Origin: CALNYX01 sp942490925
GTDB lineage: Bacteria > Chlamydiota > Chlamydiia > Chlamydiales > JAAKFR01
Direction of reading: 5' to 3'
DNA length: 64,000 nt
Assembly (NCBI GenBank): GCA_942490925.1
Contig: CALNYX010000017.1
Span: 1,550,001-1,614,000 of the forward strand
Shown here: positions 1 through 7,921 of the stretch, piece after piece
Position numbering within the stretch: the stretch's first letter is position 1
Layout of the letters: the number at the start of each line of letters is the position of its first letter
Notes under the pieces: model-generated
The model's input: only the letters and a program-made list of their open reading frames with translations
The model's database searches: none
Told to the model about the DNA's origin: nothing
Program-made: the position numbers and the translations under genes

Positions 1-20
1 ACCGAAAGGAGAGACGAAAC

Positions 21-341
21 ATGTCAGATTTACTCAAGCTACTCGATGATGATAACTTTGAAGCAGGGGTTGCAACAGGCGTTGTGCTTGTCGATTTCTA
101 TGCCGATTGGTGCGGTCCTTGTCGGATGCTCACTCCAGTTGTTGAAGAACTTGCGCAAGAGATGAATGGTAAGATCACTGTTGCAAAGGTTGATACTGAT
201 CGTTCAGTAAACGTCGCTTCTAAGTTTGAGGTGACTTCTATCCCAACTCTCATTCTTTTCAAGGATGGACAGGTTGTAAAACGCGTTGTAGGTCTTAAAG
301 ATCTAGATGCTTTGAAAAAGCTTGTCTCTGAAGTTCTCTAG
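21..341 (+). CDS. trxA: Thioredoxin
   Basis: Cytoplasmic dithiol-disulfide oxidoreductase of 106 aa, the usual size for thioredoxin 1. The active site WCGPC lies at residues 30-34, with Asp25 of the buried acid position in VDFYADW and the cis-proline Pro75 in TSIPTL. The ATG is preceded by AAAGGAG at positions 5-11, nine bases upstream, so the start is firm. It reduces target disulfides using electrons from thioredoxin reductase, for example in ribonucleotide reductase. In C. trachomatis trxA (CT539) is followed by the SpoU methyltransferase and mip, as here except for two inserted genes. Identification is secure. Confidence 0.97.
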   Translation: MSDLLKLLDDDNFEAGVATGVVLVDFYADWCGPCRMLTPVVEELAQEMNGKITVAKVDTDRSVNVASKFEVTSIPTLILFKDGQVVKRVVGLKDLDALKKLVSEVL

Positions 342-350
342 TCCAGTAGC

Positions 351-1163
351 GTGAGATCCATTTTTTTAGTAATCCTCTTGCTTGCTCAGGGGCTTTATGC
401 GTCTAGTACTAGCATCAACAAATATTTGGAATATTTGACATCTCCTGGTTTTGGTCATCTTGGTGATTTTATGAAAGGCGAGATGCAAATTGTTGACAAC
501 AAGGAATCTATTGATTCCATCGAGGAAAAATATTATCAGGAGTTTATTCAAAAGGGGTGTAGTCCTGGTGAGGCAGAGAAATATAGTCGTGTTGGAGTTG
601 TTGACGAGGATAGATATTGGATTTGGTTTAGGGATCCTTTAGTGCTACCGAATGGTAAAACAACGGCGTTCAATAGATTTTTCCCAAAAAGTGGTTTAGA
701 TGGGGCTGCTGGTGTCTCCGTAATGGGAATTAATGAGACAAATGAAATCTTAGTGAATATCATTTTTCGCCATGCAACAAGAGAATGGGAAATAGAACTT
801 CCTCGTGGTGGTAGAGGGAAAAATGAGAGCTCTGAACAGGCTGCTTTACGGGAGTTAGAAGAGGAGACTGGAGTTCAAGCAAAGAGCGCATTCAAACTTG
901 GGTCAATTGCTTCGGATAGCGGTATCCTATCTAATGTATTAGATATTTTCGTTGTCCATGAATTAGTTTTGAGTGAGAACATAGACAGAGAAGATTGTGA
1001 AGCAATCGATAGGGTTGTGTTCATGACAAAGCAAGCGTTGAAGCAAGCGTTTGTGGATGGATTTATTGAAATTGAAATAGCAGGCTATAAAACAGTTGTT
1101 TTTTGTAGAGACCCATTTCTTGCCACAGCTCTTCTTATTGCTGAAGCAAAATTAATCCTCTAA
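351..1163 (+). CDS. NUDIX hydrolase with an N-terminal signal peptide
   Basis: A 270 aa protein starting at GTG nine bases after trxA. Residues 1-18 are a hydrophobic signal-like segment (RSIFLVILLLAQGLYAS). A complete Nudix box (GX5EX7REUXEEXGU) spans residues 153-175: Gly153, Glu159, then RELEEETGV with the metal-binding glutamates. Such domains hydrolyse nucleoside diphosphates linked to another moiety; the spacing is typical of ADP-ribose/ADP-sugar pyrophosphatases, but the substrate cannot be read from sequence. No Shine-Dalgarno precedes the GTG, so coupling to trxA or a start at Met41 are alternatives; Met41 would remove the signal. If the signal works, the enzyme acts outside the cytoplasm, which is unusual for this family. 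It is not part of the Chlamydia trxA neighbourhood as I recall it. Confidence 0.8.
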   Translation: MRSIFLVILLLAQGLYASSTSINKYLEYLTSPGFGHLGDFMKGEMQIVDNKESIDSIEEKYYQEFIQKGCSPGEAEKYSRVGVVDEDRYWIWFRDPLVLPNGKTTAFNRFFPKSGLDGAAGVSVMGINETNEILVNIIFRHATREWEIELPRGGRGKNESSEQAALRELEEETGVQAKSAFKLGSIASDSGILSNVLDIFVVHELVLSENIDREDCEAIDRVVFMTKQALKQAFVDGFIEIEIAGYKTVVFCRDPFLATALLIAEAKLIL

Positions 1164-1177
1164 TCTTCTCAAAGTCT

Positions 1178-1205
1178 AAAAAATGTAACCCTAGTTACCA
1201 TTTTT
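1178..1205. terminator. Bidirectional intrinsic terminator
   Basis: An A-tract (1178-1184), GTAAC (1185-1189), a four-base loop, GTTAC (1194-1198), one bulged C, then ATTTTT (1200-1205). The A- and T-tracts pair, so the hairpin has a U-run on either strand. It lies between the convergent NUDIX and cyclase-family genes and fits a shared terminator. Confidence 0.65.
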
Positions 1206-1222
1206 ACATCTTTTTTGGCACT

Positions 1223-1810
1223 TTAGGTTGCAATTAGTCGAATAGGAGCCTCTGTTCCTTGAGCAAAGTGGATGGGGAGCGCAAAGACGCGTGCGCCAGT
1301 TGGTGGTAGTAGGTGGGCATTTGCAACGTTCTCGATAATGTATTTATCGGCTCCAAGGATGAGCTTATGTACTGGGTAATCGCTCTCTTTTTGATCTGGA
1401 CTCAATGTATCGACTCCAATCCCGGCAATCTCTCTTTCTAAAAGTTTGTGGATAAGCTCTTCAGGAATGGCTGGAAAAGAGTGATACTTTTCTGGCTGAT
1501 TCCAATACTTCCCCCAACCTGTTTCGATGATCACAAGGCTGTTTTTCTCGATGTCACCAACATATTTGGTTGTGAGCTCAATTTTGTAGCAGGGGACAAT
1601 AAGCTCTTCTAAAGTCAGTTGGTCAACAGTACGCCCATTTGGAATACAGTGTGCTGGCGCGTCGATGTGGGTTCCAACTCCAGCTTGCATCTCAATTTTC
1701 TGAATGACAAAGTCTTCATGTTGCTCTGTAGTATGTTGAAAGCCGCAGCAACAATCCCAGGTTGGGATCTTAGAAGTTAGAGGGTGAGTGAGATCAATGA
1801 GTTGTTTCAC
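1223..1810 (-). CDS. Cyclase-family metal hydrolase (kynurenine formamidase-like)
   Basis: A 195 aa protein of the cyclase/KynB superfamily, metal-dependent hydrolases acting on amides or related bonds. The family motif HxGTHxDxPxH appears as GVGTHIDAPAH at residues 44-54: His48, Asp50 and His54 are present, but the first metal-ligand His is Gly44. The N-terminus DLTHPLTSKIPTW and the segment IGVDTLSPD are typical of the fold. Loss of the first ligand suggests altered metal binding or specificity, so formamidase activity should not be assumed. It lies between the NUDIX gene and trmL and is not part of the conserved Chlamydia order, so it is probably acquired or lineage-specific. Family membership is clear; substrate unknown. 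Confidence 0.8.
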   Translation of the reverse strand: MKQLIDLTHPLTSKIPTWDCCCGFQHTTEQHEDFVIQKIEMQAGVGTHIDAPAHCIPNGRTVDQLTLEELIVPCYKIELTTKYVGDIEKNSLVIIETGWGKYWNQPEKYHSFPAIPEELIHKLLEREIAGIGVDTLSPDQKESDYPVHKLILGADKYIIENVANAHLLPPTGARVFALPIHFAQGTEAPIRLIAT

Positions 1811-1836
1811 TGAAAGATCCGAGGTTTGTGTGTTTT

Positions 1837-2283
1837 TCAGAGGTTACTTAACAAACATGTTTGTCTCAGCGCTTCGTAGGTGACAATTGCAACTGTATTG
1901 GAGAGGTTGAGGGAGCGGACATTTTTTGACATTGGTAGGGTGTAAAATTGGTCTGCATAAGTGTCGTGGTAGTGTTTGGGCAAACCTTGAGATTCAGAAC
2001 CAAAGACTAGGCAGCAATCTTCTGTAAAGCTCGCTTCTGTGTAGATTTTTTTCCCTTTTGTCGAAAAGAAATAGGTAGGACGCTCATCTGGCTCAAAGTG
2101 ATCAACGATATTGAGATCAACATGATCCCAGTAGTCTAAACCTGCGCGTTTAAGATGACGAGAGCTTACTGTAAAGCCAAGGGGGCGAACAAGTGTTAAA
2201 CGTGCGCCAACAGCGGCGCACGTTCTAGCTATGTTACCTGCGTTCTGCGGAATTTCAGGTTGAACGAGTATGATTTCCAGCAT
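1837..2283 (-). CDS. trmL: tRNA (cytidine/uridine-2'-O)-methyltransferase, SpoU/SPOUT family
   Basis: A 148 aa SPOUT-class enzyme methylating the ribose of a tRNA nucleotide with S-adenosylmethionine. Family signatures are QPEIPQNAGNIARTC at the N-terminus, VFGSESQGLP (motif 2) and NVRSLNLSNTVAIVTYEALR (motif 3). The length suits TrmL/YibK, which modifies position 34 of certain tRNALeu; that specificity is inferred from size and motifs. An upstream in-frame extension exists, but the family N-terminus begins at MLEIILVQPEIP, so the ATG at 2283 is used. The gene overlaps the mip 3' end by 29 bases. Same gene order as C. trachomatis spoU-mip. Confidence 0.88.
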   Translation of the reverse strand: MLEIILVQPEIPQNAGNIARTCAAVGARLTLVRPLGFTVSSRHLKRAGLDYWDHVDLNIVDHFEPDERPTYFFSTKGKKIYTEASFTEDCCLVFGSESQGLPKHYHDTYADQFYTLPMSKNVRSLNLSNTVAIVTYEALRQTCLLSNL

Positions 2284-2971
2284 CTTCTTCTGAGGCAACT
2301 TCTTCGAGAAGTGTATTTGCTTTGACAATCTCAATCTCAAAGATGAGAAGTGAGTTTGGCGGGAGGTGCCCAGAGAGGCCATAGGCAAGCTCTGGATGAA
2401 TGAAAAGCACACGCTTTTCACCCTCTTTCATACCGACGAGTCCTTTGGCAAAGCCAGGGATGGTCTGCTTGATTGGAAGGGCAATGGGCTCGCCTCCTTC
2501 AAATGAGCTCGCAAAGACGGTGCCATCGAGGAGCTTTCCCTGATAGTGAATCAGTGGAACAGATTCGTTATCGACAACAGAACCTTCTCCATCTTTTTCG
2601 ATGCGGTATTGTAACTTAGGTTCGATACACTGAATGCCTGTTGCTACTGCATTCTTCTCAAGGAAGTCTGAGGCAGCGGCGAGGTTTTGATCAGCTGTCT
2701 GCGTAAACAGATGTTCTTGGATGGCATAAACGGCTTGTTCATACTCCTCTTCGTTCAAGGGGGAGGGAAGCCCATCTTTTTCATCTTGAATCCCTTTGAC
2801 GACTTTTTCAAGATTAAGATCAAAGCCAGGGTTATTCAATTGGCGAACGATGAGGTGGCCAAGAGATTCAGCGACTTTGTCGCGGTCAATCTCTTCAAGA
2901 GCTGTTTCCGCTCGCAGGGGAAGGCAGCAAAAAAGAGCCAGTATACCAAATAAAAGTGTCTGTTTTTTCAT
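2255..2971 (-). CDS. mip: Mip-like FKBP-type peptidyl-prolyl isomerase, exported
   Basis: A 238 aa exported PPIase. Residues 1-21 form a signal peptide (KKQTLLFGILALFCCLPLRA), residues about 25-120 are a helical Mip-type N-terminal domain, and residues about 130-218 are the FKBP domain (VPLIHYQGKLLDGTVFASS, IPGFAKGLVGMKEGEKR, ELAYGLSG, PPNSLLIFEIEI). It catalyses proline isomerisation in the envelope; Mip homologues are surface-exposed virulence factors in Legionella and Chlamydia. Cys15 and Cys16 fall in the signal region, but neither context is a canonical lipobox, so lipidation is uncertain. It lies between aspS and trmL as in C. trachomatis (CT541). Confidence 0.92.
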   Translation of the reverse strand: MKKQTLLFGILALFCCLPLRAETALEEIDRDKVAESLGHLIVRQLNNPGFDLNLEKVVKGIQDEKDGLPSPLNEEEYEQAVYAIQEHLFTQTADQNLAAASDFLEKNAVATGIQCIEPKLQYRIEKDGEGSVVDNESVPLIHYQGKLLDGTVFASSFEGGEPIALPIKQTIPGFAKGLVGMKEGEKRVLFIHPELAYGLSGHLPPNSLLIFEIEIVKANTLLEEVASEEDAGNHTRST

Positions 2972-2974
2972 ATT

Positions 2975-4726
2975 CTAACCTTGTGTCACGTGTATTTTGA
3001 GCTCTGTGAGCTGTTTTTTCATTACATCTGATGGCGCGTCCATCATTACGTCTGCAGCGCGCTGCGTTTTTGGAAATGCGATCACATCTCGAATGTTCTC
3101 TGTCTGACAAAGAAGCATGACGATGCGATCAAGACCAAACGCTATACCCATATGGGGTGGTGTCCCATATTGCAATGCCTCAAGAAAAAAACCAAAACGT
3201 TTTTTAATATCCTCTTGGGATATTTTTAACATGTTGAAGATCTTCTCTTGGATTTGCTGGTCATAGATGCGACGGGAACCGCCACCTATCTCATAACCAT
3301 TCAAAACGAGATCATAGCTCGCAGATCGCACTTTGAGTGGATCGCTGTCTAAAAGTGGAATATCTTCGTCATAGGGGGCTGTGAAGGGGTGATGCGCGCA
3401 CGCATACCGCTCTGTCTCATGATCCCAGGTGACTAGGGGGAATTCCGTTATCCAAACAAATTCATAGCTTCCCTCAGGAATTAATTGGCGCTCTTTTGCA
3501 ATTTCACGTCTGAGATGGTCGAGGGCTTGGTTGGTCGTTGCTTCATCAGCAGCTACAAAAAGAAGAAGATCTCCTGTTTCAGCTCCGAGTTTTTCGACGA
3601 TTCCATCTAAAATCGGCTTGTCAAAAAATTTGACGATGCTCGAGGTAGGACCTTCAGCTTGCATCTTCATCCAAGCTAGGCCGCGGGCTCCAAATTTGCC
3701 GACAAAACTGGTGTAGTTGTCGATCTGTTTGCGAGAGGCTTCAGCGCCTCCTTTAACACAGATCCCTTTGATCACATCGGCCTCTTTGAAAACTGAGAAG
3801 TCAGACTGCTTGGCCAAGGCATCAATTCGCACGAGCTCCATACCAAAGCGTAAGTCGGGCTTGTCAGTTCCAAAACGTTCCATCGCTTCACTGTAAGGCA
3901 TCTGATTGAAGGGAAAAGTAGGTTCTTCCCCAATGGTCTGCTTGAACATCTGAGCAACTAACTCTTCAATAATTGGGAAGAAAGAGTCGTAGGTTTCGAA
4001 GCTTGTTTCGATGTCGATTTGATAGAACTCGGGTTGGCGATCGGCGCGCAGATCTTCATCGCGGAAGCAAGGTGCGATTTGGAAGTAGCGATCAAGTCCT
4101 CCAATCATGAGCAGTTGCTTGAAGAGTTGAGGGGATTGGGGCAGGGCGTAAAATGCGCCAGGCTGAATGCGCGAAGGGACTAGGTAGTCACGCGCTCCTT
4201 CTGGAGTTGACTTGCCCAAAATAGGAGTGGAGATTTCTAAAAAGCGGTGTTTGTCAAGGTAGTTGCGTGCTGCTAACATGGCTCGGTGGCGCACTTGCAA
4301 ATTACGTGCAATCTCACCGCGTCTTAGATCGAGATAGCGGTATTTCAAGCGGAGTTCTTCATGAACATTGAGGGTTTCATCGCAGATGGAAAAGGGGGGC
4401 GTTTTTGACTTGGAAAGAATTTCAAGTTTTTCGACTTCGATTTCAATTTCGCCTGTCTTCAGCTTGGGGTTTGTCATTCCCTCGCCACGTGAGACGACGG
4501 TGCCTTCGACTGCAATGACCCATTCAGCGCGCAGGTGGCTGGCGCTTTCCTGCATCTCTCCAGGGTGAAAAACAACTTGTGTGAGGCCGTAGCGATCACG
4601 CAGATCAATGAAGATGACGCCGCCGTGGTCTCGACGACGATTGACCCAGCCTGCTAGAAAGACTTTTTCACCGATGTGCTTCTTAGCAAGTGTTCCACAA
4701 TCATGTGTGCGTTGTTTGTCTAACAT
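2975..4726 (-). CDS. aspS: Aspartyl-tRNA synthetase
   Basis: A 583 aa class II synthetase of the bacterial type. Order: OB-fold anticodon-binding domain (VFLAGWVNRRRDHGG near residue 25), catalytic core with motif 2 (FRDEDLRADRQPEFYQIDIE), the inserted GAD domain around residues 290-410, and motif 3 (GIAFGLDRIVML) near the C-terminus. It charges tRNA with aspartate. Chlamydiae generally lack asparaginyl-tRNA synthetase and make Asn-tRNA by GatCAB, so this enzyme is probably non-discriminating; that is family knowledge, not seen here. It overlaps hisS by seven bases, indicating translational coupling. Confidence 0.97.
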   Translation of the reverse strand: MLDKQRTHDCGTLAKKHIGEKVFLAGWVNRRRDHGGVIFIDLRDRYGLTQVVFHPGEMQESASHLRAEWVIAVEGTVVSRGEGMTNPKLKTGEIEIEVEKLEILSKSKTPPFSICDETLNVHEELRLKYRYLDLRRGEIARNLQVRHRAMLAARNYLDKHRFLEISTPILGKSTPEGARDYLVPSRIQPGAFYALPQSPQLFKQLLMIGGLDRYFQIAPCFRDEDLRADRQPEFYQIDIETSFETYDSFFPIIEELVAQMFKQTIGEEPTFPFNQMPYSEAMERFGTDKPDLRFGMELVRIDALAKQSDFSVFKEADVIKGICVKGGAEASRKQIDNYTSFVGKFGARGLAWMKMQAEGPTSSIVKFFDKPILDGIVEKLGAETGDLLLFVAADEATTNQALDHLRREIAKERQLIPEGSYEFVWITEFPLVTWDHETERYACAHHPFTAPYDEDIPLLDSDPLKVRSASYDLVLNGYEIGGGSRRIYDQQIQEKIFNMLKISQEDIKKRFGFFLEALQYGTPPHMGIAFGLDRIVMLLCQTENIRDVIAFPKTQRAADVMMDAPSDVMKKQLTELKIHVTQG

Positions 4727-5985
4727 GCGCGTAGCCTTTTTTCGAGTTGGTCAAAAGCGAGTGTCTCGCTCTCTCCAGTTGCCATTTCTTTGAGCTCAAC
4801 TTGCTTTTTCTCGAGTTCATTTTCACCGATAATTGCAACAAATTCAACGCCACTTGCATTGGCAAAACGCATGGCGTTTTTCAATTTTTTGCCAGAGAAG
4901 TCCATCTCAGCAGCAATCCCTTTTTTGCGCAGGATGCAAAGTTGCTCAAAGCAGGTTGCCATTGCTTTTTCTCCAAGGGGGATCAACAAAAGTTTGGAGA
5001 CAGGACGCTCTGGAAGAGGAGCTGATTGGCCAATGAGGGTTTGAATGACACGCTCTAACCCACATCCAAAACCAAAAGCTGGAAGATCTGGGCCTCCAAG
5101 TTCGCGAATCAATCCATCATAACGGCCGCCACCACCCAAACTGTTTTGTGCACCTAGCTCGTCTGCTGTCACTTCAAACACGGTGTTGTTGTAGTAATCA
5201 AGGCCACGCACAAGACGTGGGTTGATTTGAAAGGGAACATCTAAGAGGGCCAGGACGTGTTCAAAATGCGTTTTGGATTCTTCAGAGAGATAGTCGAGAA
5301 TTGAAGGAGCATTTTCTAAAGCTGCCTGATCTTTTGGATCTTTCGAGTCTAAGATGCGCAAAGGGTTGGTTTCAAAACGACGCTGACTATCTGCAGAGAG
5401 TTCTTTGAGGTGAGGCGTCAAATATTCCTTGAGTGCTTGGCGAAAGGCTTTACGCGCCCCTAAACAACCGATGGAATTGATCTGTAGAGTCAAATTTTTC
5501 AAGCCAAGGTTAGAGAGGAAGGTGAAAAACAGATGGATCACTTCAGCATCTTGGTAGGGAGAACCATTTCCAATGGCTTCAATGCCAAATTGGTGGTGTT
5601 GGCGGTAACGGCCTGCTTGCTGCCTCTCATAGCGAAACATGGGCGCAAGATAGAAAAACTTGTGAATCGGATTTGCTTGAGCCAGATTTTTTTCGATGAA
5701 AGCGCGCATAACGGGCGCTGTTCCCTCTGGCCGGAGTGTGATCGAGCGCTTCCCCTGATCTTCAAAAGTATACATCTCTTTTGTGACGATATCGGTCTCT
5801 TTCCCAATGCTTCTTTGAAAGAGGGCTGTTGATTCAAAAAGAGGTGTGCGAATCTCACGGTAGCCATAAAGCAGCGTGAGCTTACGAATCTCTTGTTCGA
5901 GAAACTGCCAGAGATGGGACTCGCGCCACGTCTGCTGAGGATCCGAGGGCAAGATGTCAAAAACGCCTTTTGCAATCTGATACAT
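4720..5985 (-). CDS. hisS: Histidyl-tRNA synthetase
   Basis: A 421 aa class II synthetase. Visible motifs are REIRTPLFESTALFQRSIG near residue 45, motif 2 (RPEGTAPVMRAFIEKN), histidine motif 1 (LVRGLDYYNNTVFEV), the glycine-rich GGGGRYDGLI, and GFGCGLERVI as motif 3. The C-terminal anticodon-binding domain follows (about 330-421). Length and architecture are normal. First gene of a hisS-aspS-mip-trmL run on the minus strand, the same order as CT543-CT540. Confidence 0.97.
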   Translation of the reverse strand: MYQIAKGVFDILPSDPQQTWRESHLWQFLEQEIRKLTLLYGYREIRTPLFESTALFQRSIGKETDIVTKEMYTFEDQGKRSITLRPEGTAPVMRAFIEKNLAQANPIHKFFYLAPMFRYERQQAGRYRQHHQFGIEAIGNGSPYQDAEVIHLFFTFLSNLGLKNLTLQINSIGCLGARKAFRQALKEYLTPHLKELSADSQRRFETNPLRILDSKDPKDQAALENAPSILDYLSEESKTHFEHVLALLDVPFQINPRLVRGLDYYNNTVFEVTADELGAQNSLGGGGRYDGLIRELGGPDLPAFGFGCGLERVIQTLIGQSAPLPERPVSKLLLIPLGEKAMATCFEQLCILRKKGIAAEMDFSGKKLKNAMRFANASGVEFVAIIGENELEKKQVELKEMATGESETLAFDQLEKRLRAC

Positions 5986-6005
5986 GGGTAGTCATCATAG
6001 GGGAA

Positions 6006-6377
6006 TTAGATTAGATGGTCAAGGTCAGCCGATTCTGCCAGCGGCTCAATTACTTCTTGACCGGTGGGGTGGGTCAACTCTTCAAATGATTGGAGTTTTT
6101 CATAGAGGGAGTCAATGCTCACTTGCAATTCGTCGATTTGCAGAGCTAGTGGTTCGGCTTGGTGCAGCTGCACGGCTTTTGGATAGAGCAGCCAAAAACA
6201 GATGAAAAAGCCAGCAATGAAGGAGCTAAAAAGACCCAAACTAATGCCAAACGCTCGCCATTTCTTCGATGGGGCGGCGTTCATTTTCAACACGAGTCGT
6301 TCAAAAGAGGCGGTTTCGGGCTTTGTTGCCGTCGCTTTGATCTCTTCAACAGAAATGTCTTTCTCAGTGACAACCAT
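6006..6377 (-). CDS. Small single-span membrane protein with a coiled-coil-like tail
   Basis: Not recognised. The longest ORF starts at 6497, but AAGGA about 12 bases before ATG 6377 and the divergent gene at 6402 favour the short form of 123 aa. A charged N-terminus of about 40 residues is followed by one transmembrane segment (GISLGLFSSFIAGFFICFWLLY) and a Glu/Leu-rich tail with heptad-like spacing (LQIDELQVSIDSLYEKLQSF). The topology suggests a bitopic membrane protein, perhaps self-associating. It lies just downstream of hisS in reverse orientation, divergent from the MFS gene. Confidence 0.6.
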   Translation of the reverse strand: MVVTEKDISVEEIKATATKPETASFERLVLKMNAAPSKKWRAFGISLGLFSSFIAGFFICFWLLYPKAVQLHQAEPLALQIDELQVSIDSLYEKLQSFEELTHPTGQEVIEPLAESADLDHLI

Positions 6378-6401
6378 ATAGTAATTCCTTATAAAAGGAG
6401 T

Positions 6402-7871
6402 ATGAAGTGGCTTGTTTTGATCGTCAACACTTTTTGTATTGCCACATTGGCGTTCAACACGACAGCAATTATGAATGCGCTTCCCAGCATGCAACACGAC
6501 TTGACCCTCTCCCCAAGTATCGCGCGATGGATCATCAATAGCTATATCCTCTGCGCCGCAGCCTTTATGGTTTTAGGTGGACGACTGGGCGATCTCTTCG
6601 GTCATTTTAAGGCTTTTTTTTACGGGGCGCTTCTCTTTGCATTGGCGACACTTCTTATCATCTTCACGTCAAACGGGCATCTTGTCTTAATTGCCCGTAT
6701 CATTCAAGGGATGGCAGTTGCTGTGATCTCCTCTGGTGGTCTCTCAACACTCACCGTTGCTTTTCCAGAATCTCAGCGTGCTTTTGCAATTAGCTTTTGG
6801 GGTGCAATGGTTGGAATGGGCTTTGGACTCGGCCCTATCCTTGGCGGAGTGCTCACGACATTTTTCTCCTGGCGTCTAATCTTTGTGATGACGTTTTGGA
6901 TTATGACAACCGCAGCAGCTTTCAACTTGCTCTTTTTACGCACCTACCCACACTCCAAGAGAAAAATTCCGATGGATTATTTAGGCGTGATTACATGGGC
7001 TAGTTGGCTCATCCCGTTTGTTTTCATATTGATGGAAGGAAAAAGTATCGGTTGGGGCTCGCCCCTTGCTCTTGGTATCTATGTATGGTCGGCTCTGCTA
7101 TTGACTCTCTTTTTGTGGCGAGAAAAGGTTGCCGAGTATCCTCTGATCAATCTCCATTTTTTCAAATACAAAGAGTTGCTTGGAAGCTCTCTAACCTTCT
7201 ATCCAAGCGTCTTTTGCTTGATCGCTTTTCTCTTCTTTTTCAACCGCTTCTTACAGTGGCCCCTTCTATATGACCTCTCCTCTTTTGCTGCAGGTCTTGC
7301 GATTTTACCCATGAATATATGCATGTTTGTGACTGCGCTTTTCTCCTCATTCCTTGCTAAACAGCTAGGCTTCCGCTTTGTCCTTGGTCTAGGCATGACC
7401 TTTTTGATCGTTGGTTTTGCTTGGTTTTTGCTCTTCCCAATGAACGGAAGTCCAGTTACGCTCGTCTACCGATTGCTTTTTTTGGGAGTTGGCTTTGGTT
7501 TGACGTTCCCCGTGGCACCTCATGTGGGCATGCGCGCTCTGCCCCCTTCAGCTTCAGGCGAAGGAGCTGGTATTGTGAATACAGTCAATTACTTAGGTGG
7601 TAGTTCAGGAATCGCTTTTGGAACAATTTTTTATTTGAAAAGCGTGCCTAAAAACTTTTTTACTGCAGGAGACCGTCTTTTGATGGGTTCGAATCATGAA
7701 ATTGCGCAATTGCTGGGATCAGATGAATGGATTCCAACACTGCAGTCAGCAGCAATTCAAGGATTTTCTTACGTAATGGCTATCATGGTGTTTTTGGCTT
7801 TTGCCGGGCTTCTTGCAAGTTTTTTCTTGATACACCCAAGGCAGCGCGCTCAAAAAATGAGTGATTTTTAG
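6402..7871 (+). CDS. MFS transporter, DHA2 (EmrB/QacA-like) family
   Basis: A 489 aa inner-membrane protein with about 14 hydrophobic segments. MFS motif A appears as GGRLGDLFGHF after helix 2; the N-terminus NTTAIMNALPSMQHDL is typical of DHA2 drug:proton antiporters, and RIIQGMAVAVISSGG corresponds to motif B. Substrate cannot be read; multidrug or small-molecule efflux is the family default. A longer ORF opens at 6159, but homology begins at MKWLVLIVNTF, with AAAAGGAG at 6393-6400. That places the SD only one base before ATG 6402, which is tighter than usual. The gene is inserted between hisS and uhpC relative to Chlamydia. A second DHA2 gene lies at 41889-43325. Confidence 0.85.
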   Translation: MKWLVLIVNTFCIATLAFNTTAIMNALPSMQHDLTLSPSIARWIINSYILCAAAFMVLGGRLGDLFGHFKAFFYGALLFALATLLIIFTSNGHLVLIARIIQGMAVAVISSGGLSTLTVAFPESQRAFAISFWGAMVGMGFGLGPILGGVLTTFFSWRLIFVMTFWIMTTAAAFNLLFLRTYPHSKRKIPMDYLGVITWASWLIPFVFILMEGKSIGWGSPLALGIYVWSALLLTLFLWREKVAEYPLINLHFFKYKELLGSSLTFYPSVFCLIAFLFFFNRFLQWPLLYDLSSFAAGLAILPMNICMFVTALFSSFLAKQLGFRFVLGLGMTFLIVGFAWFLLFPMNGSPVTLVYRLLFLGVGFGLTFPVAPHVGMRALPPSASGEGAGIVNTVNYLGGSSGIAFGTIFYLKSVPKNFFTAGDRLLMGSNHEIAQLLGSDEWIPTLQSAAIQGFSYVMAIMVFLAFAGLLASFFLIHPRQRAQKMSDF

Positions 7872-7921
7872 AGAGAAATATGATACCCTATAGGGAGTAG
7901 TTTGACTCAGGAGCTTGCGTC

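Noticed and set aside
2284..2421. N-terminal extension of the SpoU methyltransferase to 2421
   Set aside because: The extension lies inside mip in another frame and the SPOUT family N-terminus begins at 2283.
5538..5975. 145-codon minus-strand ORF
   Set aside because: Alternative frame inside hisS on the same strand; hisS is intact with all motifs.
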